A model generated the notes under the pieces. It saw only the letters and a program-made list of their open reading frames with translations. It searched no databases and was not told the origin of the DNA. 64,000 bases of DNA, taken from Prevotella jejuni. GTDB lineage: Bacteria; Bacteroidota; Bacteroidia; Bacteroidales; Bacteroidaceae. Shown here piece after piece: positions 43,960 to 52,114 of this stretch; the stretch's first letter is position 1; each line of letters begins with the position of its first letter. The DNA is taken from contig NZ_FZNZ01000010.1 of NCBI RefSeq assembly GCF_900187995.1, positions 1 through 64,000 on the forward strand. The letters are read 5' to 3'. The position numbers and the translations under genes were made by a program.

Positions 43960-45186
43960 TTACTTCAATAGTTGATTGTACAGCTTAAAGTATTCCATGT
44001 ATTGTGTGTCCATATTGAAATATGTCTTTACTCGTTTGCGGCATTCTTTGGTGTATTTGTCCTTACCTTCCACACATACTCTCTTTATGATGTTAGCAGC
44101 TTCTTGTATATCACCTTGTTGGACAACAAACCCTGTATGCTCATCAATGGCTTCTGGACTTCCTCCTGTTTTGTAGGTGATGACAGGTGTCCCACATGCC
44201 ATTGCTTCTAAGTTGGTAGTGGGGAAATTGTCTTCCCATGTCGGGTTTAGGAGTATATTTGCAGCAGAATATAATGCTATGAGCTCTTTTATGTTTTGTG
44301 TGCGTGGAATACCGATGACGCCTTGTGGTATTTTTTTCTGTTCTTGGCTGTTTAGCCCGACAAGAACTATTTGAAACTGATTGTCTAATAACCTTCTTAG
44401 TTGTATGAAATCGTTTAATCCCTTATGATACCAATTGGAGGCAATGCCCAGTATGATGGGCTTTGTCTCGTTTATTTTATATTTTCGTAGTACTGGTAAG
44501 AAGTTTTCTGTGGGCTTGAAAATCTGTGTATCAATACCATTGTGTATGGTAATTATGTTTTGTTCTTTTAAGAACGATTGTTTTAACTGGTTTTGTAACC
44601 AAGTACTTACAGGTATTAGTGTTATATTATCCAAGGAAGTGAAAGCCTTCCTCTTGTCTTCAAAGTTCTGATAGGAACGGTCACAGAGCCAGCTTTTAGG
44701 GTAAGTTCTGAGGTTAGGACATTTTTCGCAGTGCAGCTTCCACTTCTCACAGTTGATAAACATATAGTGTGCACAATGTCCTGTAAAAGCCCAGCAGTCA
44801 TGTAGAGTCCAGACAACAGGTGCATTATATTGCTTGAGAAATTCAAACAATAATTGGTAATTGAGGTAGTATCCATGAATGTTATGTAGGTGGATAATAT
44901 CTGGCTGTATGCTTTGTATGTATTGAATGAGCTTGCGGGTAACATTCTTTGAGTTCAGTCCGTGGTTATCAAAGAACCGACTAATGACTCCATGCCTTGC
45001 TTCATCCCATTTGCTTCCGATGTGATAGAGTGTAGACTGGCTTGGATTCATCCATCTTCCGTATGCAATGTAGCTTTCCCAACCATGGTTGAGAACTATC
45101 TTACCTATGCCTTCCGCAATCTTTCCATGTGAACCCCAGTTAGCGGTAATGTTGATTTGCAGTATCTTTTTGTGTTGACTTCTCAT
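43960..45186 (-). CDS. Family 4 glycosyltransferase
   Basis: A 408-residue GT-B enzyme. N-terminal part NITANWGSHGKIAEGIGK, HLHNIHGYYLNYQLL and a Cys-rich stretch (CWAFTGHCAHYMFINCEKW), C-terminal part GIASNWYHKGLNDF and NFPTTNLEAMACGTPVITY with GGSPEAI of the GT4 family. The Cys-rich HCEKCPNL segment is common in WcaC-like relatives. Last gene of the minus-strand glycosyltransferase run; a 286-base gap with a 22 bp array separates it from the deacetylase gene. Confidence 0.9.
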   Translation of the reverse strand: MRSQHKKILQINITANWGSHGKIAEGIGKIVLNHGWESYIAYGRWMNPSQSTLYHIGSKWDEARHGVISRFFDNHGLNSKNVTRKLIQYIQSIQPDIIHLHNIHGYYLNYQLLFEFLKQYNAPVVWTLHDCWAFTGHCAHYMFINCEKWKLHCEKCPNLRTYPKSWLCDRSYQNFEDKRKAFTSLDNITLIPVSTWLQNQLKQSFLKEQNIITIHNGIDTQIFKPTENFLPVLRKYKINETKPIILGIASNWYHKGLNDFIQLRRLLDNQFQIVLVGLNSQEQKKIPQGVIGIPRTQNIKELIALYSAANILLNPTWEDNFPTTNLEAMACGTPVITYKTGGSPEAIDEHTGFVVQQGDIQEAANIIKRVCVEGKDKYTKECRKRVKTYFNMDTQYMEYFKLYNQLLK

Positions 45187-45288
45187 TTAAATACAATTTA
45201 GAAATTCATTGTCAGAGTGTTGCTTGTTGTTGACGGTCTCCCCAACTAATCTGTTAATTTCAACAAAGTACCCATTCTTTTGAGAGCG

Positions 45289-45398
45289 TTGACCCTTTGT
45301 GTTAAAAGGGTTGACGGTTTTCGCAAAAAAGGTCTACCTTTTTGATTAAAAAGGTAGACCTTTTTCAAGAAATAGGTCAACCTTTTTTCTGTGAAGTG
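45289..45398. repeat. 22 bp tandem array of AT-rich palindromes
   Basis: Units of exactly 22 bp at 45289, 45311, 45333, 45355 and 45377, alternating T(T/C)(G/T)ACC-TTT and AAAAGG ends so neighbouring units pair (for example GGTCTACCTTTTT with AAAAAGGTAGACC). It lies just upstream of the GT4 gene at 43960-45186. Confidence 0.8.
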
Positions 45399-45472
45399 TC
45401 AATACGTACTACATTCGTTACTTAATCATTGGTAGCTCCCATAATCAGGGAGACGTTGGGAAATATCTTATA

Positions 45473-46264
45473 TTATCTCTTCTTTGCACTAAGAAAGTAT
45501 TTTAGATGTTGTTTCGGCCAGAATGGTTCAAAGTGGCGGCGATTGATAACTTTTCCGCTGAATGAGAAATAATGTTTGTAATCTGATTGTGAAAAGACAT
45601 ATTCATAAGTTTCACATGCAATGTTTATTGACAGTTCGTTGGCTTCCGTTAGTTTACCATAGGGGAAAGCAAAGTATTGGCATGGCTTACCGAGCTTCTC
45701 CTCAATGATGCCTTTGCATGTAATGATTTGATAACGTAGGATGTCCTCGTTATCGTCATTTATCATGTAGTGATCCATAGTGTGTGCTCCGATAATGAAA
45801 CCTCTATCAGAGAGTTCCTTTATCTGATTCCATCTCATAGGCTGCTTGTGGTGAGTCATGACGATGTGCTCATTGAAGTTGTCTATATATTTCTGATCTC
45901 CTTCAACATAGTTCGGATTAATAAAGAAACAGGCATTCACACCGTATTCTTCTATTACTGGAGCAAAACAATCGTAACACTCACTGAATCCATCATCGAA
46001 TGTAAAAGCGACAAGTGGCTCTAAAGGTTGTTGCTGCGTCGTAATGAGCTTTACGGCTTCTTCAAAGCGTATGAACTTGACGTATTTAGACAGTTCTTTC
46101 AATAAAGACCTAAATGTTTCAGGTTCTGTTTCGTCCAATATTCTGTGTCCGTTCAGAATGTGTATCCCTGGTTGTGGTTTACTAAATGTTCCGAGAATAT
46201 TTAGTATAATATTCCTAATATAGGATCTTATTTTGAAATATGTAGAGTCTGTATTTGTCGGCAT
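45473..46264 (-). CDS. Polysaccharide deacetylase family protein
   Basis: A 263-residue CE4/NodB-fold protein. AFTFDDGFSE (86-95) carries the metal-binding and catalytic Asp pair, and IGAHTMDHYM the His pair; later AFPYGKL is conserved. It may remove an acetyl group from a sugar of the surface polysaccharide. No signal peptide, so it probably acts in the cytoplasm or on a lipid-linked unit. Confidence 0.88.
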   Translation of the reverse strand: MPTNTDSTYFKIRSYIRNIILNILGTFSKPQPGIHILNGHRILDETEPETFRSLLKELSKYVKFIRFEEAVKLITTQQQPLEPLVAFTFDDGFSECYDCFAPVIEEYGVNACFFINPNYVEGDQKYIDNFNEHIVMTHHKQPMRWNQIKELSDRGFIIGAHTMDHYMINDDNEDILRYQIITCKGIIEEKLGKPCQYFAFPYGKLTEANELSINIACETYEYVFSQSDYKHYFSFSGKVINRRHFEPFWPKQHLKYFLSAKKR

Positions 46265-46315
46265 AATGTTGAAGTTGTTTGTTGCTGAAAGTATATCCTC
46301 TTTGGATAGAGAAGA

Positions 46316-47449
46316 TTATCCCTTAGTGAGTCTAATCTTTGGCTTGTTTGATATCACTTCTTTTATGATTTTTATTTGGTAGTGGATATTCCATTTACTA
46401 TCAATCTTGTTGAAGGCAGCCGTTCTGGTCTGCTCCCGTTCTTCTTGTGTTTGTGATGTCCATTTCTTTATGTATTCTGTCATACTTAAGAGGTTATCTT
46501 TCTCGAAGAAGTCACCTGTTATTCCGGGTTTGATTGCTTCAAATTCTGGGTTTTGATATGGAAACTGGTTATGAGTTATAACAGGGCAACCGAACGACAA
46601 GGCATGAATGGCAGTTAGCCCTACATTGCCAGGTGATACACATACGGATGCATTATAAAAGAACTCACCAATGATTTGGTCATCGTAGCAAGGACCATAA
46701 GTCCAGACATTATTTGCCAGGCCTTTGGAGGCAGCATAAGATTTTAGGTCTACATTCTCAATGTCCTGCCCTATGAAGATGGCATTAATTGGATTCCCTT
46801 CTCTCGCAAGAATCTCCATGCTATCAATAATCATGTCTAATTTTTTCCACTTCTGAATGCGACCACAATAGATGACAGTGGGATAGTTGTTGTGAAAGTA
46901 TTCTTGGTAAAGCGTACTTGGTTTTAATGATGTACGTAATTCTTTTTCCTTGTCAGAATCCATGGAGTTGGCTATACAATACATGTGTGCAGGATTAAAA
47001 CCTTGTTCAGTCATGAGTTTGATAGCATATTCGTTATAAAGCATCAGTTCGCTAAAAAGACTAAAGAAGAATCTTTTGATTAATCCTTTGAAATATCCCT
47101 CACGTCCATACCACCCGTGTGACCATGATATAGTCTTTTTCCCCATGAGCTTGCATAGAATGAGAATAATCCATGAAGAAAGACAAAATGGCTCTCCGTC
47201 AAGAATATAGTATTTATAATCTTTGAAGACGAGGCTTACGCTATTTGTCTGCCAGTAGAATGGGCCAAGAAACTGATTTTTCAGTGTTCTCTTATAACCA
47301 TCAAGCCTTTCATAATCGAAAGTCTTTAATTTCTGCTTCACCTTGTCGCCCAGGAAGAAGTCGCAGCCAATTTCTCTGCTAATGAGTGAGAAGATGGGGT
47401 ATCTGTAGTGTGCCCCTATATTGGTGATGATACAAAGATTATTGTTCAT
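46316..47449 (-). CDS. Glycosyltransferase, family 4-like
   Basis: A 377-residue GT-B type enzyme. NIGAHYRYPIFSLISRE at the N-terminus; VIYCGRIQKWKKLDMIIDSM and SPGNVGLTAIHALSFGCPVITHNQFPY at the C-terminus follow the GT4 pattern. Its start overlaps the end of the polymerase-like gene by 11 bases, so translation is coupled. Donor sugar unknown. Confidence 0.85.
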   Translation of the reverse strand: MNNNLCIITNIGAHYRYPIFSLISREIGCDFFLGDKVKQKLKTFDYERLDGYKRTLKNQFLGPFYWQTNSVSLVFKDYKYYILDGEPFCLSSWIILILCKLMGKKTISWSHGWYGREGYFKGLIKRFFFSLFSELMLYNEYAIKLMTEQGFNPAHMYCIANSMDSDKEKELRTSLKPSTLYQEYFHNNYPTVIYCGRIQKWKKLDMIIDSMEILAREGNPINAIFIGQDIENVDLKSYAASKGLANNVWTYGPCYDDQIIGEFFYNASVCVSPGNVGLTAIHALSFGCPVITHNQFPYQNPEFEAIKPGITGDFFEKDNLLSMTEYIKKWTSQTQEEREQTRTAAFNKIDSKWNIHYQIKIIKEVISNKPKIRLTKG

Positions 47450-48788
47450 TATTATTGTTATTTAAACGGATATCAATTGGATTCTCTGTACATCCAAGAA
47501 GCAAAATTAAGATTAATAGGCCATTGGAAAGTAATGTTGTGAATAATGAGGTATTCAAGATGTAAGAGAGAGTTGGAAGAAAGATTACTAAAAGGTCTGA
47601 AAGCCTATATCGATAGGATATAGAATTGAGGATGTGCAAGAGAACATAGAAAACTAACCCTATTAAAAGCAATCCAAATATTCCTGCAGCTGCAATACCA
47701 TCGGTTAAAAGGAAGTTTGCATTTGCATTTTGTGAACCATAGGCAACAGTCTTACCTAAAGAATCAGCATACGGGTAATAGTCTGTAAGGAGGTTGATTA
47801 TATTTATGTGAGAATAAAGTGTATAAGGCTTGTCGTTGACAGAGAAGAAACGTAGATAATATTGTGTTAACCATCCTGCTACGGCTGTGGTACGGAGAAT
47901 AACAATGAATCCTGCCCCCAGTTGTATAACTTCATCTTTCATATTGATAATGCCAATGCTTGCAGCTGAGAATAAATACATAACAGTAGAATGTAATCTC
48001 ATATTGAAAGCATTTCTTTGTCTTTTGATAAAGAAACATAAGGCAATGAGTGCGAACGGCATGAAGAACGTAAGTTTCTGCATGTCTATCATGAAAAGTA
48101 AAAAGTAGGCCGCTGTTATGAGAGCAGTTTTAAGCCATTTCTTTTCACCAAGATAATTAATTAAGAGGAATGGATAGAATGCTCCAAATAGTGCTCCCTT
48201 AATATATGCAAGGATAGTTGAACTACCTTCTGCGTTTTCTGCATTTTGGGCTCTTAGTTCATACATTAAATCAGATTGAGTGAATATATTAACAAAATGC
48301 ATAGAGCCTATATTGGTGATAACAAGAATAGCAGTTAACAGAATGGTGAAGAATTCAACCCATTTGAATGGTATCTGTGGAGCAATGATAATGTTTTTGA
48401 ATATGGTATTGCTTGTCCCTATACAGAAGTACAGGGAGAAGAGGAAGGCCATGAGTAAACTATAAGTAAATTTCGTGAAGGTATCAATTCCCCACATTGT
48501 AAAAATCGCATGAATAAAAGGAATATACACCATGATATATAGAAAGATGGTGAAAAAAGAAGATAATACTTTTATTCCTTTATAAAACAAGATGGGGAAG
48601 ATTGATATTACAGCCCATATCATATAAGTCGTTGCTGGCATTGGGATATAATCTATTCCCATATAATGAAAGAGCTTAAATACAAAACCATTGAATGCCA
48701 AGTCATATACAACTATATAGACAAGGCTACAGATGATTCGTGAGAATACATTGTCAGCATTAAAGATGAATCCTATAATCTTCTTCAT
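47439..48788 (-). CDS. Wzy-like O-antigen/capsule polymerase
   Basis: A 449-residue membrane protein with about ten to twelve predicted helices, no signal peptide and little sequence conservation, as usual for Wzy. A large periplasmic-type loop around YYLRFFSVNDKPYTLYSHINIINLL fits. Its position between Wzx and a glycosyltransferase supports the role of joining repeat units in the periplasm. Overlaps both neighbours by a few bases. Strongly AT-rich. Confidence 0.75.
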   Translation of the reverse strand: MKKIIGFIFNADNVFSRIICSLVYIVVYDLAFNGFVFKLFHYMGIDYIPMPATTYMIWAVISIFPILFYKGIKVLSSFFTIFLYIMVYIPFIHAIFTMWGIDTFTKFTYSLLMAFLFSLYFCIGTSNTIFKNIIIAPQIPFKWVEFFTILLTAILVITNIGSMHFVNIFTQSDLMYELRAQNAENAEGSSTILAYIKGALFGAFYPFLLINYLGEKKWLKTALITAAYFLLFMIDMQKLTFFMPFALIALCFFIKRQRNAFNMRLHSTVMYLFSAASIGIINMKDEVIQLGAGFIVILRTTAVAGWLTQYYLRFFSVNDKPYTLYSHINIINLLTDYYPYADSLGKTVAYGSQNANANFLLTDGIAAAGIFGLLLIGLVFYVLLHILNSISYRYRLSDLLVIFLPTLSYILNTSLFTTLLSNGLLILILLLGCTENPIDIRLNNNNNEQ

Positions 48789-50131
48789 ATAAATATAATT
48801 CTAAGGATTAAAATAGTAGAAGATAGAATCCAGAAAGGAATGTATCTTTTGAATACAAATGGAGATATGTTAGCTAACCTTAGTATGTGGAAAAACATAG
48901 CCAGATTAACTAACGAGCATGTGAAAGTATATAAGGTTAGAATGTGATAGATATTGTTGCTCATATTGCAGGCTATGATGATAGAGCCTATAGAGATGGT
49001 AGCATATATGCTGTTATAATAAAATAGAATACGTTGTTTATTGAGGTAGCGAAACAACGGAATCAATGGCTGTGTAAGAATAGTTGGGAATGACCAAAAG
49101 GCAAGACATAAGGCTATTCCTCCTGATATTGTCCATTTAGGTCCAAGAAATAGTATGATGATTTTATCTCCTCCGCATGCAAGGAAAAGCATAGGTAGGA
49201 AAGATATTAATGAAACTACTTTCCCCACCTGTATAGTGCGCTGCTGTATTCTCAGTCTGTTATTTTCTGTATTATCGGAACATAATTGTTCATAATATAT
49301 ACGCCCAATGGCTGAGCCGATTATTGTCATTGGTAAGAGAAGAAGTTGTAGGATGATGGAATAGCTTCCAATTGTCGCTTTGTTGAAATGAGCAACAAGA
49401 ACCAGTAACGGTATGTTGAATCCTGCGAAACATAGAATACTTGATGGTGCATCATAGACTACAAAGTTCTTGTATTTTATGATGATGGCTTTCATTTTCT
49501 GTAGGTCGAAAGCCCAAAGTTGTTTGTATTTCTTGATATAGAGGAGATATATAAAAAGAAATATGGCGGTTGCCATTTGTGCAAGTGTCGTTCCTAAGAT
49601 AAGTCCATTAATATTGAAAAGCACTAAGATTCCAAATAAAATTCGGAAACCAGCTTGTGAACTTCCTAAAATAATATTTTCTATAGCTATACCAGAATAT
49701 CTGCCATATCTGTTACACAAATTACTGAACACTGTATGCAAGGAGTATGCTATCAGATAAAAGAATAGTAATCCAATAGAAGGAAAGTTCTTGGAAAATT
49801 TTATCTGTTCTGTGTAGCTGAAATAAAATGCCAGTGTAGTAGCAATTGTAATCAATAAGCTGATGATGATACAGAGTGTTGCAGTATAAGAAATTTCTTC
49901 TTCTGTTACCTTTACAAGCGCATTTTCATATCCAGCAAAGAGAGCTAAAGTATAGATAGATACAAATGAAGAGAATACTCCCCAATCTCCAAAATCAGAT
50001 GGAAGATATAAGCGCGACAAAATTGGAGTTACAACTATCGGAAGTAGTAACATAATAATATTACTCATGGACATTTTTAATGTGTTGAGTAATAATGTAC
50101 TGGATTTTATCTTGTTAATAATCTGTATCAA
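48785..50131 (-). CDS. Wzx-like polysaccharide flippase (MATE/MOP fold)
   Basis: A lipid-linked oligosaccharide flippase with about twelve helices: MSNIIMLLLPIVVTPILSRLY, DFGDWGVFSSF and AGYENALVK in the first third match Wzx. The reading frame is open to 50185, inside the acetyltransferase end, but its first codons there are not ATG. A TTG at 50131 preceded by AAAGGA keeps the conserved NTLKMSMSN segment and overlaps the previous stop by 17 bases; ATG at 50074 is the alternative. It flips the completed repeat unit for polymerisation by Wzy. Confidence 0.8.
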   Translation of the reverse strand: MIQIINKIKSSTLLLNTLKMSMSNIIMLLLPIVVTPILSRLYLPSDFGDWGVFSSFVSIYTLALFAGYENALVKVTEEEISYTATLCIIISLLITIATTLAFYFSYTEQIKFSKNFPSIGLLFFYLIAYSLHTVFSNLCNRYGRYSGIAIENIILGSSQAGFRILFGILVLFNINGLILGTTLAQMATAIFLFIYLLYIKKYKQLWAFDLQKMKAIIIKYKNFVVYDAPSSILCFAGFNIPLLVLVAHFNKATIGSYSIILQLLLLPMTIIGSAIGRIYYEQLCSDNTENNRLRIQQRTIQVGKVVSLISFLPMLFLACGGDKIIILFLGPKWTISGGIALCLAFWSFPTILTQPLIPLFRYLNKQRILFYYNSIYATISIGSIIIACNMSNNIYHILTLYTFTCSLVNLAMFFHILRLANISPFVFKRYIPFWILSSTILILRIIFI

Positions 50132-51029
50132 ATTTATATCCTTTAGTTGATGGGACGTAATACATTGTGATTCCTTTGCGTCCAAGTTCTAACATCTTTT
50201 CAAGGCAAAGTTTAGAATTAAAGACTTTTATAAGAAGATTGGAAATTCTTTTTTTACGGTACATTTCAGATGTGAAATGTTTTATGAGTCTTTGCTCGCG
50301 AGTCCTTCTTTCCAAGTCGCCTTCTATGCAAGTGTAATCCTTTATAGTCCCGTCATTATCATAATACTTATATGTTTTCTGTAGAGTAAAGAACTGTCCC
50401 CAATACTCATAGTCTTTATATAGTAAAGCTTCTACACAATGGTCAAATGTTCCGATGTAATGAGCATCAAGTCCTATTGTAAAGACCAGAGCTCCCAACG
50501 TAGTCATTTTGTACCATGGAGACTTTTCATCCCAGCAGTTTTTACATGCAGAGTGTTCCTCTACGAGCCATTTCGCATATTTTCCCCATGCACAAACTGA
50601 GTGTTGTACATTAATGCTACGAACAACATTTGGACTTTTCCTAAAAACTTCTGCAAGGTGACCTGCAAATGTTGGATCGGTCTTTGGGTTGAAGATATAA
50701 CTTGGTTCTTTTTGGTAACGTGGGTTTGGGTACGATGGCATTATCAAAGTGCCCTCAGTAGTGATGATAGTTTGAATTTTTTTTATCAGTTCTTCGGCTG
50801 TACCTTGGTAGTTATAAAATTCTTTCATGGAAGCATGAATGCATATAACACTTCCCTTCTTCATCCCAAGGTTACACATGGTTTCCACAATCTCATCAGC
50901 TGTATATTTCTGATGATATAGTAATTTCCCTATACGTTTATGAATATCCTTTCGTAATAAAGAAATATCTTGTACACCTGTAACCTTCTTGAATAGGATT
51001 CCTAAGGTAGTTGGAATACTTTGTTTCAT
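50115..51029 (-). CDS. AAC(3)-family acetyltransferase-like protein
   Basis: A 304-residue protein of the aminoglycoside 3-N-acetyltransferase fold. GSVICIHASMKEFYNYQGTAEELIK and GTLIMPSYPNPRY, then FAGHLAEVFRKSPNVVRSINVQHSVCAWG are the family pattern. In this setting, between Wzz and Wzx, it more likely acylates a sugar of the surface polysaccharide than confers drug resistance. Only 4 bases separate it from the Wzz-like gene. Substrate is inference. Confidence 0.85.
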   Translation of the reverse strand: MKQSIPTTLGILFKKVTGVQDISLLRKDIHKRIGKLLYHQKYTADEIVETMCNLGMKKGSVICIHASMKEFYNYQGTAEELIKKIQTIITTEGTLIMPSYPNPRYQKEPSYIFNPKTDPTFAGHLAEVFRKSPNVVRSINVQHSVCAWGKYAKWLVEEHSACKNCWDEKSPWYKMTTLGALVFTIGLDAHYIGTFDHCVEALLYKDYEYWGQFFTLQKTYKYYDNDGTIKDYTCIEGDLERRTREQRLIKHFTSEMYRKKRISNLLIKVFNSKLCLEKMLELGRKGITMYYVPSTKGYKFDTDY

Positions 51030-51033
51030 GCCA

Positions 51034-52056
51034 TTATATGAAAATCTTCTTTATATCTTTTCTAAGTGATATAAGTACTAATATCATGTTCGTAATGATG
51101 AATACAACAATCACAAATATCATTCTTTTTGGTCCTGCAGGTTTTATAGGAACCTGAGCCCCTTTAATTATAGTAAAGACTGGTATTGTCTCTTGTAATT
51201 TTGCTTTCGCTGCATCATATTGGTTTTTTGCAGCTGAGTAAGTATTATACTTCAATTGCATATCATTTTCCAAGTCTTCTGTTTTAGATTGGATAGATTG
51301 TAGTATGACATCTTGATTAGCATCAGAGAATTCTGCATATCGCTTTCGTGCATCTTCGTAGCTGCTTAAAGCTTCCTGGGTAAGCTTTTTATAGTAAGCA
51401 ACATCTTTTCGTGCTTTGTCAGTTCTGTAAGCTGTTATGAATTCTTTTAATTTCGTTCTTAAAGAGTCTGCTATAGTCTTACTGATTAGTGGGTCTTGGG
51501 AAGTTGCGGTGATAGTGATTACCCCATCTTTCGTGTCAACCTTGAGTGATATATCTTTGCGAATAGTTTCTGCCACATCTGCTTGCTCTTTGGTTAAGTG
51601 ATATGGGGATACGGTATCTAATGTTATGTTCTTTTGTTTCTTACTTAATAGTCCTGTAATCCACGAAATCTTTTGATGGTTTGCAAGATAATCAAAGTAG
51701 GTGTACTGATTCCCATTACTGGTTGTAATGGGAATATTGAATAATTCTACTACAAACTTGTTATCTTCCATAAGATCTGGATACAACATTGGTGTAATAG
51801 CATCTGAACTTTTTAGCTGGGACATATCAAGTCCTAAAGATGATGCAAGTGAACCGATTGTTCCAGAATTCCCTGAATTGTTGATTTCTGGAGCTAACTT
51901 AGTGTCTGTTGTATAATAGCGAGGTTCATTCCAAATATATAGAATGGAGAGGAGCATCACTAAAGGTATTGTTATCAAGAAAAGAAGTTTTTCTTTGATG
52001 ATACGCTTAACAATTAAGCGTAAGTCAATCGTAACAACTTTGTTATTATTAGTCAT
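51034..52056 (-). CDS. Wzz-like chain-length determinant
   Basis: A 340-residue inner membrane protein with two transmembrane helices near the ends (LLFLITIPLVMLLSILYIW; RMIFVIVVFIITNMILVLI) around a helical periplasmic part, and the Pro-rich PIKPAGPKRM before the second helix, as in Wzz/PCP proteins. It sets polymer length with Wzy. No tyrosine-kinase domain is attached. Confidence 0.88.
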   Translation of the reverse strand: MTNNNKVVTIDLRLIVKRIIKEKLLFLITIPLVMLLSILYIWNEPRYYTTDTKLAPEINNSGNSGTIGSLASSLGLDMSQLKSSDAITPMLYPDLMEDNKFVVELFNIPITTSNGNQYTYFDYLANHQKISWITGLLSKKQKNITLDTVSPYHLTKEQADVAETIRKDISLKVDTKDGVITITATSQDPLISKTIADSLRTKLKEFITAYRTDKARKDVAYYKKLTQEALSSYEDARKRYAEFSDANQDVILQSIQSKTEDLENDMQLKYNTYSAAKNQYDAAKAKLQETIPVFTIIKGAQVPIKPAGPKRMIFVIVVFIITNMILVLISLRKDIKKIFI

Positions 52057-52114
52057 TTTTCTTTTTAATGAGAGTAAGTCTTATTATAATAACGTATTTA
52101 TTCTTTTTTCTTAC

